Of a stretch of DNA of 64,000 nt, positions 35,910-44,653 are shown piece after piece. Position numbers and translations under genes: made by a program. Position 1 is the first letter of the stretch. The number at the start of each line of letters is the position of its first letter. Origin of the DNA: Candidatus Gastranaerophilales bacterium (lineage in GTDB: Bacteria; Cyanobacteriota; Vampirovibrionia; Gastranaerophilales; Gastranaerophilaceae); assembly GCA_900769645.1 (NCBI GenBank), contig CAAGHI010000032.1, positions 45,589 to 109,588 of the forward strand. The letters are read 5' to 3'. Below the pieces are notes generated by a model, which was not told where the DNA came from, did no database searches, and saw nothing but the letters and a program-made list of their open reading frames with translations.

Positions 35910-36815
35910 CTATTTAAGCAAAGCATCAAGATCTTTTAATCCACCTTTTTCTACAAGAGAGCCTGCTGGCTTATAAAACAAACCTTTATCAGGAGCACCG
36001 TATAAGATAACATAAAACAAATCATATCCCCATTTATTTGGGCCACGTTTACCGTTCACATCAATTATAATTTCCATAGGATAAGTGTATTGTATAATAA
36101 CAGTACCATCTGCAAGAACAATGGCTGGTAAATTTTTTATATTTTCAGCACGCAAATTACCTCGTCCCTCACTTGCTTTATATAATTCATCATCAGAAAA
36201 TTGGGGATTTAGCTCTTTCAAAACATCTTCATAGCCCTTATAAGCCATAGTACAACCATCATAATAAGATCTACCGCAAGTTTTAATAATCTTTAAATTT
36301 TGAAGTAAAACTTTGTTATAACTTGAACATTCAGTACTTCTTCCCAGATAATCCGAAGGTCTTGGGTTTCCATCATCATCGCCCCATTGTATACAAGCAC
36401 CTTTGTTATCTTTTTTAATACATTTATTCATCGCAGAATACGGAGATTGGAGCCACATATAACAATCTGGCACAGAGCCAAAATCAACAACAACTTTCGC
36501 TGCCGCCTGATTTAAAACAGATATTTCTTTCTTTAACGCAACCACACCTTCTTTTTGTTGGTATTTTGCAATTAGGTTTGGAATTGTTAGTGCAGCAACA
36601 ACACCAATGATACCGAGGGTAATGAGGACTTCGGCTAAGGTAAAAGCAGCCACAGAGGCGAAAACCTTACACCAATGCCTGAAGTAGGAACGAATATCGT
36701 TACAGAGGGCTACGTGCGTAGCACTGCCCCCCCCCCCGAGAAGCGTGCCGCTCCACCCGTCACTTAGAGTTTCATTCTTTTTTAACAACTCTTGTGATGT
36801 GAAAAACTTTTTCAT
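35910..36815 (-). CDS. Prepilin-like protein, phase-ON (11 G)
   Basis: ATG at 36815 with AAAGGAG upstream (a start at 36833 lies in that RBS region). MKKFFTSQELLKKNETLSDG begins a 26-codon module that leads into 11 G (GGGG), then SATHVALCND and, after about 60 leader residues, AAFTLAEVLITLGIIGVVAA. The pilin body follows, with Cys pairs and near the C-terminus DVNGKRGPNKWGYDLFYV. Known: such proteins are cleaved before the Phe and assembled into pili or secretion pseudopili. The leader is far longer than usual (5-30 aa). This is the only one of four paralogues here in which the ATG frame reaches the pilin motif. Confidence 0.9.
   Translation of the reverse strand: MKKFFTSQELLKKNETLSDGWSGTLLGGGGSATHVALCNDIRSYFRHWCKVFASVAAFTLAEVLITLGIIGVVAALTIPNLIAKYQQKEGVVALKKEISVLNQAAAKVVVDFGSVPDCYMWLQSPYSAMNKCIKKDNKGACIQWGDDDGNPRPSDYLGRSTECSSYNKVLLQNLKIIKTCGRSYYDGCTMAYKGYEDVLKELNPQFSDDELYKASEGRGNLRAENIKNLPAIVLADGTVIIQYTYPMEIIIDVNGKRGPNKWGYDLFYVILYGAPDKGLFYKPAGSLVEKGGLKDLDALLK
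36727..36737 (-). repeat. Poly-G tract (11 G on coding strand, ON state)
   Basis: Eleven C on the + strand, starting exactly 26 codons after ATG 36815. This length keeps the prepilin frame open. Confidence 0.85.
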
Positions 36816-36888
36816 ACTAGACTCCTTTCTCATCTTAATAATTCTATTTTATCATATTTTTCGAAAGATTTCAATATTATTTTTATGC

Positions 36889-36900
36889 TAAACTATTTTT
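36889..36900 (+). promoter_or_regulatory. -10 element of prfB, leaderless type
   Basis: TAAACT (with TATGC just before, an extended -10 look) lies 6 nt before ATG 36901. No Shine-Dalgarno fits. Confidence 0.5.
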
Positions 36901-37984
36901 ATGGATACAGAAATTAAACAACAACTTAACACATTAAAAGTTAGATTTGACAAAATAAAGGAGTGTCTTTGACACAAACAAATTAAAATTAGAACTGGCA
37001 AATCTTGAAGCTGAAATGCAATCACCTGAAATCTGGTCAAATCAGAAAAAAGCATCTGAATTAGGAACTCAAATCCGTGATATAAAAGACAATCTTGCTT
37101 TCCTTGACACATGGCAAAGCGTTATTGATGACATTGAAACAGCTTTTGAAATCGGAGACGCAGACCTTATAAACGAAACAGCATCGCAACTTTCAGAAAT
37201 GGAGCGAGAAATCGACAAATTTGAAGTAAAACAAATGCTCAGTGGGGAATACGATGAGGCAGATGCGATTTTAACAATCAACGCAGGAGCCGGTGGAACT
37301 GATGCTCAAGATTGGGCTAGTTTGTTACTTCGCATGTACATAAGATGGGCTGAAAGTCACGATTGGAAAGTGGATTTGCTAGATAAACTCGATGGTGATG
37401 AAGCAGGGATTAAATCTGCAACCATAAAAGTTTGTGGCAAATACGCTTATGGCTATGCAAAAGCAGAAAAAGGCGTGCACAGACTTGTTAGAATTTCGCC
37501 ATTCAACGCAAACGGTAAACGCCAAACAAGTTTTGCCTCTGTCGAAGTTTCTCCGATTATTGAAGATTTTGAAAAAACAATCACAATTCCTCCGGAAGAT
37601 CTCGAAATCGACACTATGCGCTCAGGCGGCGCCGGTGGACAAAACGTAAACAAAGTAGAAACAGCAGTTCGTATTTTACACAAACCTACTGGAATTGTCG
37701 TAAAATGCCAACAAGAACGTTCTCAACTTCAAAATAAAGAAAATGCTATGCAAATATTGGCATCAAAACTTTTGGCAATAAAACAAGCTGAGCATGAAAA
37801 AAAATTAGCCGAACTTAAAGGCGAAAACGTTGATATTAACTTCGGTTCACAAATTCGTTCGTACGTTTTTCACCCTTACAAAATGGTAAAAGATCACAGA
37901 ACAGGCTTTGAAGTAGGAAATGTAGATGCGGTTATGGACGGTGATTTGGACGGCTTTATCGAAGCTTATTTAAGACAAGCTTAA
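36901..37984 (+). CDS. prfB: Peptide chain release factor 2, programmed +1 frameshift
   Basis: Reads UGA and UAA stop codons. ATG 36901 opens a 23-codon frame ending ...GAG TGT CTT TGA C (UGA at 36970-36972). An internal SD-like AAGGAG precedes CTTTGAC, the classical autoregulatory +1 shift site. After the shift the frame continues to 37984. SPF in RISPFNANG recognises the stop codon and GGQ in [12 protein letters not shown] catalyses release. Total about 360 aa, as usual for RF2. Confidence 0.97.
36960..36973 (+). promoter_or_regulatory. +1 programmed frameshift site of prfB
   Basis: The sequence AAGGAG TGT CTT TGA C: an SD-like element 3 nt before the CTT slip codon and the in-frame UGA, matching the conserved RF2 arrangement. 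Confidence 0.95.
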
Positions 37985-38038
37985 CAATTAGGCAATTTTT
38001 AGTGTAAAAATTACTTTATATATGAGTAAGGTAGTGCT

Positions 38039-38914
38039 ATGTCTATTGATAACGTGTCTATATCTGCTCATAATCTAAATTATCCGCTACGTCGTAACGA
38101 AAACAAAAACGACGAGCTTAATCCTGTTGAAAAAACAGTGGTAAGCAGTGTTGCACCAGCCCGTAGACTGTGCGATATTCCAAACATGATAAAAAGTGGC
38201 GACACTCTTGCAGCTGCAGGGCTTGCCGGTTTGACGCTTGTTAGTTTGCCGGAAGACTGCAGAGATTTAAGAGCCGCATACAACCACTCATCGTGTGTTT
38301 TAAGACGGAAAAGACTTTCAGTGCCTTACAATTATCACAAATATCAACATGATTTTTCTTTTTTCAGAGGAACACTGCTTCACGAAGGCATGAAAAGAAT
38401 TAAATCCGCAAAAGGGAAAAAAATTGTCGACAAATTATACAAAGCCGATGTAACTTTGTATAACACAAAATTTGGCAAATGGATTCAAAAACTCTTGGGA
38501 CTTGAAAACGGAAAACCTGTAAAATCTAAGATCAAAAACTTATATGGACAAGAAATTTCAGTACAAAAAATAATAGCAAAGAACGATTTTTTAGGCTTAA
38601 AAGAATTGACAGGTCGCGCATTGAAACGCACTTCACTTTTAGGTGTCGCATTTATGGGTGTTCTTGAACTGCCAAAAATAATTAAATCAGCCTTCAAAGG
38701 AGACGATAAAAAAGAAAAAATCCAATCTTTTGGTGCTCAGCTTAGCAAATCAGCCTTAAACGTAGCTAGTGTAACGGCTGGCATGGGCTATATTGGCGCA
38801 ATTGGAGCTAAAAAATATGGAGCCTTCGGCTCACTTGTCGGCATGGGACTTGGTGTAATTTTTGGTGCAAAATTATCAAACTTTATCCAAGAAAAATGCA
38901 AAAGAGAAAACTAA
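38039..38914 (+). CDS. Unknown protein with C-terminal glycine-rich hydrophobic region
   Basis: 291 aa. No signal peptide. There is a hydrophobic stretch at about 58-75 (LAAAGLAGLTLVSLPEDC), a basic central part, and a Gly/Ala-rich hydrophobic C-terminus (about 230-285, ASVTAGMGYIGAIGAKKYG and SLVGMGLGVIFGAK) that could insert in a membrane. Similar in style to the coupled pair at 33475-34676 but not visibly homologous. SD AAGGTAG. Confidence 0.75.
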   Translation: MSIDNVSISAHNLNYPLRRNENKNDELNPVEKTVVSSVAPARRLCDIPNMIKSGDTLAAAGLAGLTLVSLPEDCRDLRAAYNHSSCVLRRKRLSVPYNYHKYQHDFSFFRGTLLHEGMKRIKSAKGKKIVDKLYKADVTLYNTKFGKWIQKLLGLENGKPVKSKIKNLYGQEISVQKIIAKNDFLGLKELTGRALKRTSLLGVAFMGVLELPKIIKSAFKGDDKKEKIQSFGAQLSKSALNVASVTAGMGYIGAIGAKKYGAFGSLVGMGLGVIFGAKLSNFIQEKCKREN

Positions 38915-38928
38915 AAATTTTGCAAACC

Positions 38929-39066
38929 TTGAAAAATAATAAAACATACTGTATAATGAGTTTATAATACATAAAAGCGCCACCTACAAAATTGGCAGAA
39001 TTCCACCAAATCCATAGATAGCGCCTTTACTAAAATTGTCCCAATGGGAGAGGAACTTCGTCCCTA
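38929..39066 (+). ncRNA. Candidate small RNA from a consensus promoter in a convergent gap
   Basis: TTGAAA (38929-38934), 17-nt spacer, TATAAT (38952-38957) directed into a gap with no + strand gene. The predicted transcript from about 38964 has two direct copies of AGCGCC followed by similar bases (ACCTACAAAATTGG, TTTACTAAAATTGT) and a GGGA...TCCC hairpin near the tsf stop, with only a weak U-run. No ORF. Not recognisable as 6S, SRP, tmRNA or RNase P RNA. Confidence 0.4.
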
Positions 39067-39927
39067 GCCTTTTACTTGGCTCATAACTTCGTCAGCGAAG
39101 TTTTCTTGACGTTTTTCAAGACCTTCACCAAGCATATATCTTGTGAAAGCTTTAACGTTCAATTTACCTTCAATCAATTGTCCAACAGTTACGTCTGGAT
39201 TTTTGATGAATGGTTGTTCAAGAAGAACTCTGTGTGACATAAGTTTGTTTACACGACCTTCAACAATTTTAGCTCTGATTTGTTCAGGTTTCTTTTGAAG
39301 ATCTTCTTTACCCATTTCAACTTCTGTTTCGTGATCGATAACAGCTTGAGGAATTTCTGCTCTTGTAATGAATTCAGGAGCGCTTGATGCAATGTGCAAG
39401 CAAATATCGTTCATCAATTCAGCATCTTTGTTATCTGTTTCAATAAGAACACCGATTTTACCGTTGTGAATGTAAGAAGCAGTGTTGCCTTCATAACGAA
39501 CAAATCTTCTGAAAGTGATTTTTTCACCGATAGAAGCGATTTTTTCTTTGATAATTTCTGAAACAACTTTACCGCATTTAGGGCAAGTTGAAGCAAGAAG
39601 AGCATCAACGTCAGCAGGATTTGATGTTGCAACAAGTTCTGCCAAACCGTTAGCCAATTCTTTAAATTCTTCGTTTTTAGCAACGAAGTCTGTTTCACAG
39701 TTCAATTCAACCATTGCACCGCAATTGTCTTGGATAGAAGAAGCTACCAAACCTTCAGCGGCAATTCTACCCATTTTTTTATCAGCAGAAGCCATACCTT
39801 TTTGGCGAAGTACTTCCATTGCTTTTTCCATATCACCGTCAGTTTCAACAAGCGCTTTTTTAGCGTCCATCATACCAGCACCTGTTTTATCACGGAGTTC
39901 TTTTACCATTTGAGCTGTAATGTTCAT
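39064..39927 (-). CDS. tsf: Elongation factor Ts
   Basis: Nucleotide exchange factor for EF-Tu. 287 aa. It has KELRDKTGAGMMDAKKAL (EF-Tu-binding N-domain) and VELNCETDFVAKN, then the core and a C-terminal dimerisation segment. An uncommon CPKCGK sequence sits in the short region before the KEKIASIGEKI helix and might form a half zinc knuckle. Cotranscribed with rpsB, though a 117-bp inverted-repeat element separates them. Confidence 0.97.
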   Translation of the reverse strand: MNITAQMVKELRDKTGAGMMDAKKALVETDGDMEKAMEVLRQKGMASADKKMGRIAAEGLVASSIQDNCGAMVELNCETDFVAKNEEFKELANGLAELVATSNPADVDALLASTCPKCGKVVSEIIKEKIASIGEKITFRRFVRYEGNTASYIHNGKIGVLIETDNKDAELMNDICLHIASSAPEFITRAEIPQAVIDHETEVEMGKEDLQKKPEQIRAKIVEGRVNKLMSHRVLLEQPFIKNPDVTVGQLIEGKLNVKAFTRYMLGEGLEKRQENFADEVMSQVKG

Positions 39928-39950
39928 TTATAATTCTCCTTATTTATATT

Positions 39951-40067
39951 AAGTGAAACGTGAAAAGTGAGAAGTGAAAAGTTCTTTACATAAAAGTATT
40001 TTTAGTAAAATTATACTAATATCAACTTTTGTAATGGTCTTTTCACGTTTCACCTTTCACGTCTCAC
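39951..40067. repeat. Inverted-repeat element (GTGAAACGTGAAAAG family), copy 1
   Basis: About 117 bp with imperfect terminal inverted repeats of about 28 bp: left AAGTGAAACGTGAAAAGTGA, right (other strand) GTGAGACGTGAAAGGTGAAA. Centre AT-rich, no ORF. A second copy lies at 62090-62204. MITE-like. Confidence 0.75.
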
Positions 40068-40075
40068 GAATGTAT

Positions 40076-40849
40076 CTATTCAGCAGCAACTTCTTCAGCT
40101 TTAACTTCAACACCTGCATCTTCAGGTTTGATAGATTCAAGCTTTTTAGCGTTTGCATTAGCTTCTCTAAGTTGTTTACCTTCCAAAACAGCGTCAGCCA
40201 ATTTAGAAGTGATTAATTTGATTGATCTGATAGCATCATCATTACCAGGGATAATGTAGTCAATACCTTCTGGATCAGCGTTTGTATCAGCCAAGCAAAT
40301 TACAGGGATATTAAGTTTGTTAGCTTCTTTAATAGCGATATCTTCTTTCTTTTGGTCAACGATGAAGATTACATCAGGAAGACCTCTCATGTCTTTAATA
40401 CCGCCCAAAGTTTTGCTCAATTTACCTAATTCTCTGTTCAATTTAGCGATTTCTTTTTTAGGTAATTTTTCAGCATGACCAGAGTTCATGAAATCTTCAA
40501 GTTCTCTAAGTTTGTTTACACGACCTCTGATAGTTTCAAAGTTAGTCAACATACCACCCAACCATCTTCTGTTAATGTAGTATGCGCCAACTCTTGTAGC
40601 TTCTTCTGCAACAACTTCTGCTGCTTGTTTTTTTGTTCCAACGAACAAAACGTTTTTATTTTTAGATGCGAACTCTCTAACAACAGCATAAGCTTCATCA
40701 AGCAAATCAGTTGTTTTGCGCAAATCTAGTACATAGATTCCGTTTCTAGCGCCGTAAATATACGGTTTCATTTTAGGGTTCCATCTTTGTGTTTGGTGTC
40801 CGAAGTGTACACCTGCTTCTAAAAGTTCAATCATAGATGCTACTGGCAT
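40076..40849 (-). CDS. rpsB: 30S ribosomal protein S2
   Basis: 257 aa. It has [20 protein letters not shown] (as [19 protein letters not shown]), the coiled-coil insert ([20 protein letters not shown]), [20 protein letters not shown] and [21 protein letters not shown] short acidic C-terminal extension ([10 protein letters not shown]) follows. AAAGGAGAAA SD. First gene of rpsB-tsf. Confidence 0.98.
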   Translation of the reverse strand: MPVASMIELLEAGVHFGHQTQRWNPKMKPYIYGARNGIYVLDLRKTTDLLDEAYAVVREFASKNKNVLFVGTKKQAAEVVAEEATRVGAYYINRRWLGGMLTNFETIRGRVNKLRELEDFMNSGHAEKLPKKEIAKLNRELGKLSKTLGGIKDMRGLPDVIFIVDQKKEDIAIKEANKLNIPVICLADTNADPEGIDYIIPGNDDAIRSIKLITSKLADAVLEGKQLREANANAKKLESIKPEDAGVEVKAEEVAAE

Positions 40850-41002
40850 CGGTTTTCTCCTTTGTTTAACTTATTGTACTACGGGAAACACCACCTCATT
40901 CGAACCTGAAATCGGGTTATTATTTTCAAGTTTTGAACTAGGGCAAAGCCTATCAGGTTAGTGTAACCACTTGTATTGTACTATAAACATGCATGTTTGC
41001 AA
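40850..41002 (-). promoter_or_regulatory. rpsB promoter and long 5' leader
   Basis: On the reverse strand TTGCAA (41002-40997), 16-nt spacer, TACAAT (40980-40975). The predicted leader is about 118 nt with self-complementary pieces (AACC...GGTT around CGATTTCA). It may be an autoregulatory site for S2 as in other bacteria, but I recognise no known motif. Confidence 0.5.
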
Positions 41003-41034
41003 ATTTTTATTGCGTTTTATTACGTGTTTTGTGT

Positions 41035-41046
41035 TATAATCATAAT
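41035..41046 (+). promoter_or_regulatory. -10 element of rex, leaderless type
   Basis: TATAAT at 41035-41040, 6 nt, ATG at 41047. TTGCGT at 41010-41015 could be a -35 with a long 19-nt spacer. Confidence 0.6.
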
Positions 41047-41661
41047 ATGAATAAAAAAATTCCGGACAAAGTAATTAACAGATTGACTCTTTATCATTGC
41101 ATATTGTTTGATTTTATTAATAATAAAGAAGATTTTATTTCGAGTAAACAGATTGCGCAACTTTTGAATACAGATGATTCACAGGTGCGCAAAGACTTGA
41201 ATTACCTTGATAACTCGGGCAAAAGCAGAGTCGGATATGCTGTTAAGGAATTAAAACTTGCGATTGAAAAAACTCTCGGATTTAAAAAGACCAAAAAGGC
41301 TTTTATTATTGGCGCCGGAAATCTTGGAACTGCAATTGCAAACTATGGAAATTTCTCGGACTACGGTTTGAATATTCTTTCACTTTTTGATAACGACCCT
41401 AAAAAAGTTGGTAAAATTGTAAACGGAATGAAGATCGAAAGCATTGAAAAACTTCCTGAAATCGCGAAAAATGACGAAGCTGATATCGCAATTTTGACGG
41501 TTCCAAGACAGTTTGCACAATCCACCGCTGACTTTTTGGTTAAGTCAAACATCAAATATATCTGGAATTTTGCACCGGTTGTATTATCTGTACCACAAGA
41601 TGTTCAGGTTTGGAACGAAAATCTAATGGGAAATTTTTTACAATTCACTTACAACATCTAG
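41047..41661 (+). CDS. rex: Redox-sensing transcriptional repressor Rex
   Basis: Senses NADH/NAD+ and represses fermentation and anaerobic respiration genes. 204 aa from MNKKIPDK at 41047 (position fixed by TATAAT 6 nt upstream). N-terminal winged helix (ISSKQIAQLLNTDDSQVRKD, RVGYAVKEL), Rossmann domain GAGNLGTAIA, and AILTVPRQFAQ. It overlaps coaX at the 3' end by 24 bp. Probably targets such genes as oad or sdaA, but I see no clear operator. Confidence 0.93.
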   Translation: MNKKIPDKVINRLTLYHCILFDFINNKEDFISSKQIAQLLNTDDSQVRKDLNYLDNSGKSRVGYAVKELKLAIEKTLGFKKTKKAFIIGAGNLGTAIANYGNFSDYGLNILSLFDNDPKKVGKIVNGMKIESIEKLPEIAKNDEADIAILTVPRQFAQSTADFLVKSNIKYIWNFAPVVLSVPQDVQVWNENLMGNFLQFTYNI

Positions 41662-42411
41662 TTTGTTTATTTGGTACAAATAACGAAGCCCTTCAAGAGT
41701 TAGCGTTGGGTTTATAAAATCAAATTGTCTTTTCAAATAGTTTGAAATCAAACCGGAATAACCACCGGTTGCAACAATTACAGCCTTTTGTCCAAGTTCT
41801 TTTTCGCATTGTTCTACAAGCCCGTCAATCATAGCCGCAGAACCTCTTAAAATTCCTGAAAGAATTGCATCATTTGTGTTATGACCAATTGCAGCTCTTG
41901 ATGGTGTAATTTCTATTCTAGGAAGTTTTGAAGTAAATTTATTCAAAGCTTTGACCTGCAAATTGACCCCAGGAGCAATAATTCCGCCAACAAATTCGCC
42001 TTTGCCATTCACGATATCAAAAGTTGTTGCCGTACCAAAATCAATTACGATAACAGGATAGTTGTACAAAACGTAAGCGCCGGCAGCATTTGCAATCCTA
42101 TCAGCTCCGGCTTCTTTAGGATTATCTAGACAAACTTTTACACCTGTATTGATTTTCGTTGTCAAAACAAGTGAATCCAATTTAAACACGTTGTCTACAG
42201 CTTTTTTGAACTTTTTCGTCAACTCCTCTACAACTGACGAAATAATGCAGCCGTCAACATTATATTCTTTAAACAAAGACTTCAAAAGAACTTCATATTC
42301 CTCCAAAGACAAATCCTTGTCTGAAGCCAATCTATACTCTTCTACAAGGGCATCATTATCAAATAACCCTAGGGTAATACTTGTATTTCCAATATCTGCG
42401 GTAAGCAACAT
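41638..42411 (-). CDS. coaX: Type III pantothenate kinase
   Basis: First step of CoA synthesis. 257 aa. ASKHA fold: DIGNTSITLGLF (phosphate 1, 6-17), GADRIANAAGAY, DFGTATTFD (phosphate 2), GGIIAPGVNLQ, and ATGGYSGLI near the C-terminus. The ATG is the edge of a strong hairpin holding its Shine-Dalgarno (42411-42442). Confidence 0.95.
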   Translation of the reverse strand: MLLTADIGNTSITLGLFDNDALVEEYRLASDKDLSLEEYEVLLKSLFKEYNVDGCIISSVVEELTKKFKKAVDNVFKLDSLVLTTKINTGVKVCLDNPKEAGADRIANAAGAYVLYNYPVIVIDFGTATTFDIVNGKGEFVGGIIAPGVNLQVKALNKFTSKLPRIEITPSRAAIGHNTNDAILSGILRGSAAMIDGLVEQCEKELGQKAVIVATGGYSGLISNYLKRQFDFINPTLTLEGLRYLYQINKLDVVSEL

Positions 42412-42442
42412 AAACTAATCCTCATTCCTGAGAATTAGTTTA
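42411..42442 (-). promoter_or_regulatory. Hairpin enclosing the coaX ribosome-binding site
   Basis: On the reverse strand TAAACTAATTCTC / GAGGATTAGTTTA forms 13 pairs (one G-U) with loop AGGAAT. The 3' arm contains the GAGG part of the SD and ends on the A of the coaX AUG. It could block translation or serve as a protein/RNase site. Confidence 0.6.
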
Positions 42443-42466
42443 CATCAAAAATTTCATAATGCAAAA

Positions 42467-42667
42467 CTATGAATATGTGGATTGTGTGTGAATAGAAACA
42501 TCTGAATACCCTGGAACGACGCCTGTTTTGCTTAGTGTTTCATCGTTAAATGCTACAAATGCACCTTTGCTGCCAGCATTATTTTTTTCAATCGGGTTTT
42601 TAAATAACTTTTTCATTTTTGAAAACATATCATCTTGCGAACCAATTGCACCAATACGGTCTGTCAT
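42467..42667 (-). CDS. Small protein of unknown function
   Basis: 66 aa (MTDRIGAIGSQDDMFSKMKK...). Hydrophilic, no signal or membrane segment. AAGGAG is well placed before the ATG, so it is likely real. It lies just upstream of coaX (56 nt), possibly cotranscribed. Not recognised. Confidence 0.65.
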   Translation of the reverse strand: MTDRIGAIGSQDDMFSKMKKLFKNPIEKNNAGSKGAFVAFNDETLSKTGVVPGYSDVSIHTQSTYS

Positions 42668-42773
42668 AATTATCTCCTTAGACTTTTATACTATCTCTTA
42701 TATATATACTAAGGATATAATTTCCACAAAATTGCTTAATTTAACCAAATTCGTTACAAAAGTTAATATATTA

Positions 42774-43672
42774 TTACCTACACTTAGTTTTGCCGTCCCA
42801 ACTAAGATCATCACAGTGCAAATAATCCATATTTCCATTGTATATTACCCAAGCGGTACAGTGCGCATTTCCACTTGTATAGACATCTTCTCCAAGACAT
42901 TGGTTTTCAAAAGTTTCAACCCAAACTGTTTCATTTTTACTTCCGGCCGGAATAATACCATCTGTTACAATATAAAAAAGAAACAAATCAAGATCCATTG
43001 TATTAGGCTCTTTCACACCATTAATATCTACCCAAATACTTCCACAAGTATTTGCGTATGATTGATACGCACCAGAATTTGTAAAGTTTTTGCCCATCTT
43101 GCACTGGTTGTATAGATTACTATCATCACTAATTGCAGTATAAATAATAATACCATCAGCCAGATAATAATTTGCGTTTTCTTTACCAGTAAAGCCTCTA
43201 GGGTAATCGGGAGCATAATTAAACCTATTTTTATAAGTTGTTAGCCCACACTTTTTAAAAGTAGTGTTTATATCACATTTTTGAGTGATTTTAAGATATT
43301 TAGGAATAAGTTCCTCTATCTTTTGCTTTCTTGGAGCTCCGGCGTCCCAAGTATCAATAGTCCCTTCATCATCAGTCATTTGAGTAAAAGCTTGATCTAA
43401 TATGGTATAGACCTTTTTTAATCTTGTAACAGTAGCTTGTTCTTTATATTTTTGAACAAGAGAAGGAAGAGTCAGAGCAGCAACAACGCCAATGATACCG
43501 AGGGTGATTAATACCTCAGCCAATGTGAATGCGACTTTACGTAAATTGTTACAGAGGGCTACGTGCGTACCCCCTTCGCGATTGCCCCCCCCCCGACGAG
43601 CGTGCCGCTCCACCCTAGACTTGGAGTTTCATTCTTTTTTAACAACTCCAACGACTTCTCAAATTTCTTCAT
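42774..43672 (-). CDS. Prepilin-like protein, phase-OFF from its ATG (10 G)
   Basis: ATG at 43672 starts MKKFEKSLELLKKNETPSLG, the 26-codon module ending TLV, then 10 G (43594-43585). As sequenced this frame stops at TAG about 12 codons after. With 11 G it continues GGGGNREGGTHVALCNNLRK and then VAFTLAEVLITLGIIGVVAA and the pilin body (stop at 42774). An in-frame GTG at 43613 (V/MERHARR) could start an alternative product in the 10-G state but lies 60 nt downstream without the strong SD. The C-terminus carries the Cys-rich HCTAWVIYNGNMDYLHC ending. Leader segment THVALCN is shared with the ON paralogue. Confidence 0.82.
43585..43594 (-). repeat. Poly-G tract (10 G on coding strand)
   Basis: Ten C on the + strand, 26 codons after ATG 43672. 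One added G restores the prepilin frame. Confidence 0.8.
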
Positions 43673-43773
43673 AAACTCTCCTCTCCTTTTCATAAATATA
43701 TATCTATTTTACCATATTTTAAGTAAATTTCAAGATGAATATTCTGATACGATTAGTTTTTCAGCCTTGCCGC

Positions 43774-44652
43774 CTAAAACTTCTTCAAAATTTCTTCTTC
43801 CAACCTGATTGCGGTTTTAGTTTTGGCAAGTCCGCCTTGAGAACTTTCCTTTAAAAGCGGCGACATTAATTGTCCTGTCTGCTCCATTGCATCAATAATT
43901 TCATCTAGCGGAATAACTGATTCAATCCCAGCCATCGCAAGTTCAGATGCAGTAACCGCATGAATTGCCAAAAACGGATTACGTTTTACGCACGGAATTT
44001 CAACCAATCCACAAACAGGGTCACAGGTTAAGCCCAGAATGTTCTTCAAAGTAAGCGCAACAGCATTCAAAATTTGTTCAGCGTTACCACCACGCATTTG
44101 AGTAATAGCCGCAGATGCCATTGCAGCTGCAACACCACATTCTGCCTGACAACCGCCAACAGCACCGGCAAGCGCCATTTTGTTTGCGACAAGTCGTCCA
44201 ACTTCCCCAGCCGTAATTAGTGCATTTATTTGCTCATCTTCTTTAATATGAAAATCTTCTGCAAACGCAATCAGAGTTGCCGGAACAATTCCGCAAGAAC
44301 CGGCTGTAGGGCAGGCTACAATCGTCCCCATTCTCAGGTTTTGTTCACTCGTTGCAAGCGCATAAGTCATCATTTTTATTGCAGTTTTACCCAAAATCGT
44401 ATCAGCTTTTGATTTTTGCAACTTGTCACAATCAAAACCAGTCAAGCCACTTGGCGATTTTTCAGTAGAATTCAAGCCTATCTTAATTGCAGCTTTCATT
44501 GCGTCAAGACTTCTTTTGGCTTGAAGTCGAACTTTGTACTCAGAGTTTTCGCCTTGTGCAGCTTCATTTTCAAGTGCTACTTCAAAAATAGCTTTATTTT
44601 GTTCTTTACAAGCTTTATTTAATTGTTCAAAAGTTGAAATTATATTTTCCAT
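43774..44652 (-). CDS. sdaAA: L-serine dehydratase, alpha subunit
   Basis: Iron-sulfur serine deaminase (serine to pyruvate and ammonia). 292 aa. Cluster region with CPTAGSCGIVPA and the later GGCQAECGVAAAMA, then TCDPVCGLVEIPCVKRN. Encoded as separate alpha and beta chains (Bacillus/Clostridium type), with 1 nt between the genes. No radical or PLP features, as expected. Confidence 0.95.
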   Translation of the reverse strand: MENIISTFEQLNKACKEQNKAIFEVALENEAAQGENSEYKVRLQAKRSLDAMKAAIKIGLNSTEKSPSGLTGFDCDKLQKSKADTILGKTAIKMMTYALATSEQNLRMGTIVACPTAGSCGIVPATLIAFAEDFHIKEDEQINALITAGEVGRLVANKMALAGAVGGCQAECGVAAAMASAAITQMRGGNAEQILNAVALTLKNILGLTCDPVCGLVEIPCVKRNPFLAIHAVTASELAMAGIESVIPLDEIIDAMEQTGQLMSPLLKESSQGGLAKTKTAIRLEEEILKKF

Positions 44653-44653
44653 A

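Noticed and set aside
38929..39066. 6S, SRP or tmRNA identity for the promoter-led gap
   Set aside because: None of the diagnostic segments (GGAAGG-type SRP tip, tmRNA tag ORF, long 6S bubble stem) could be found.
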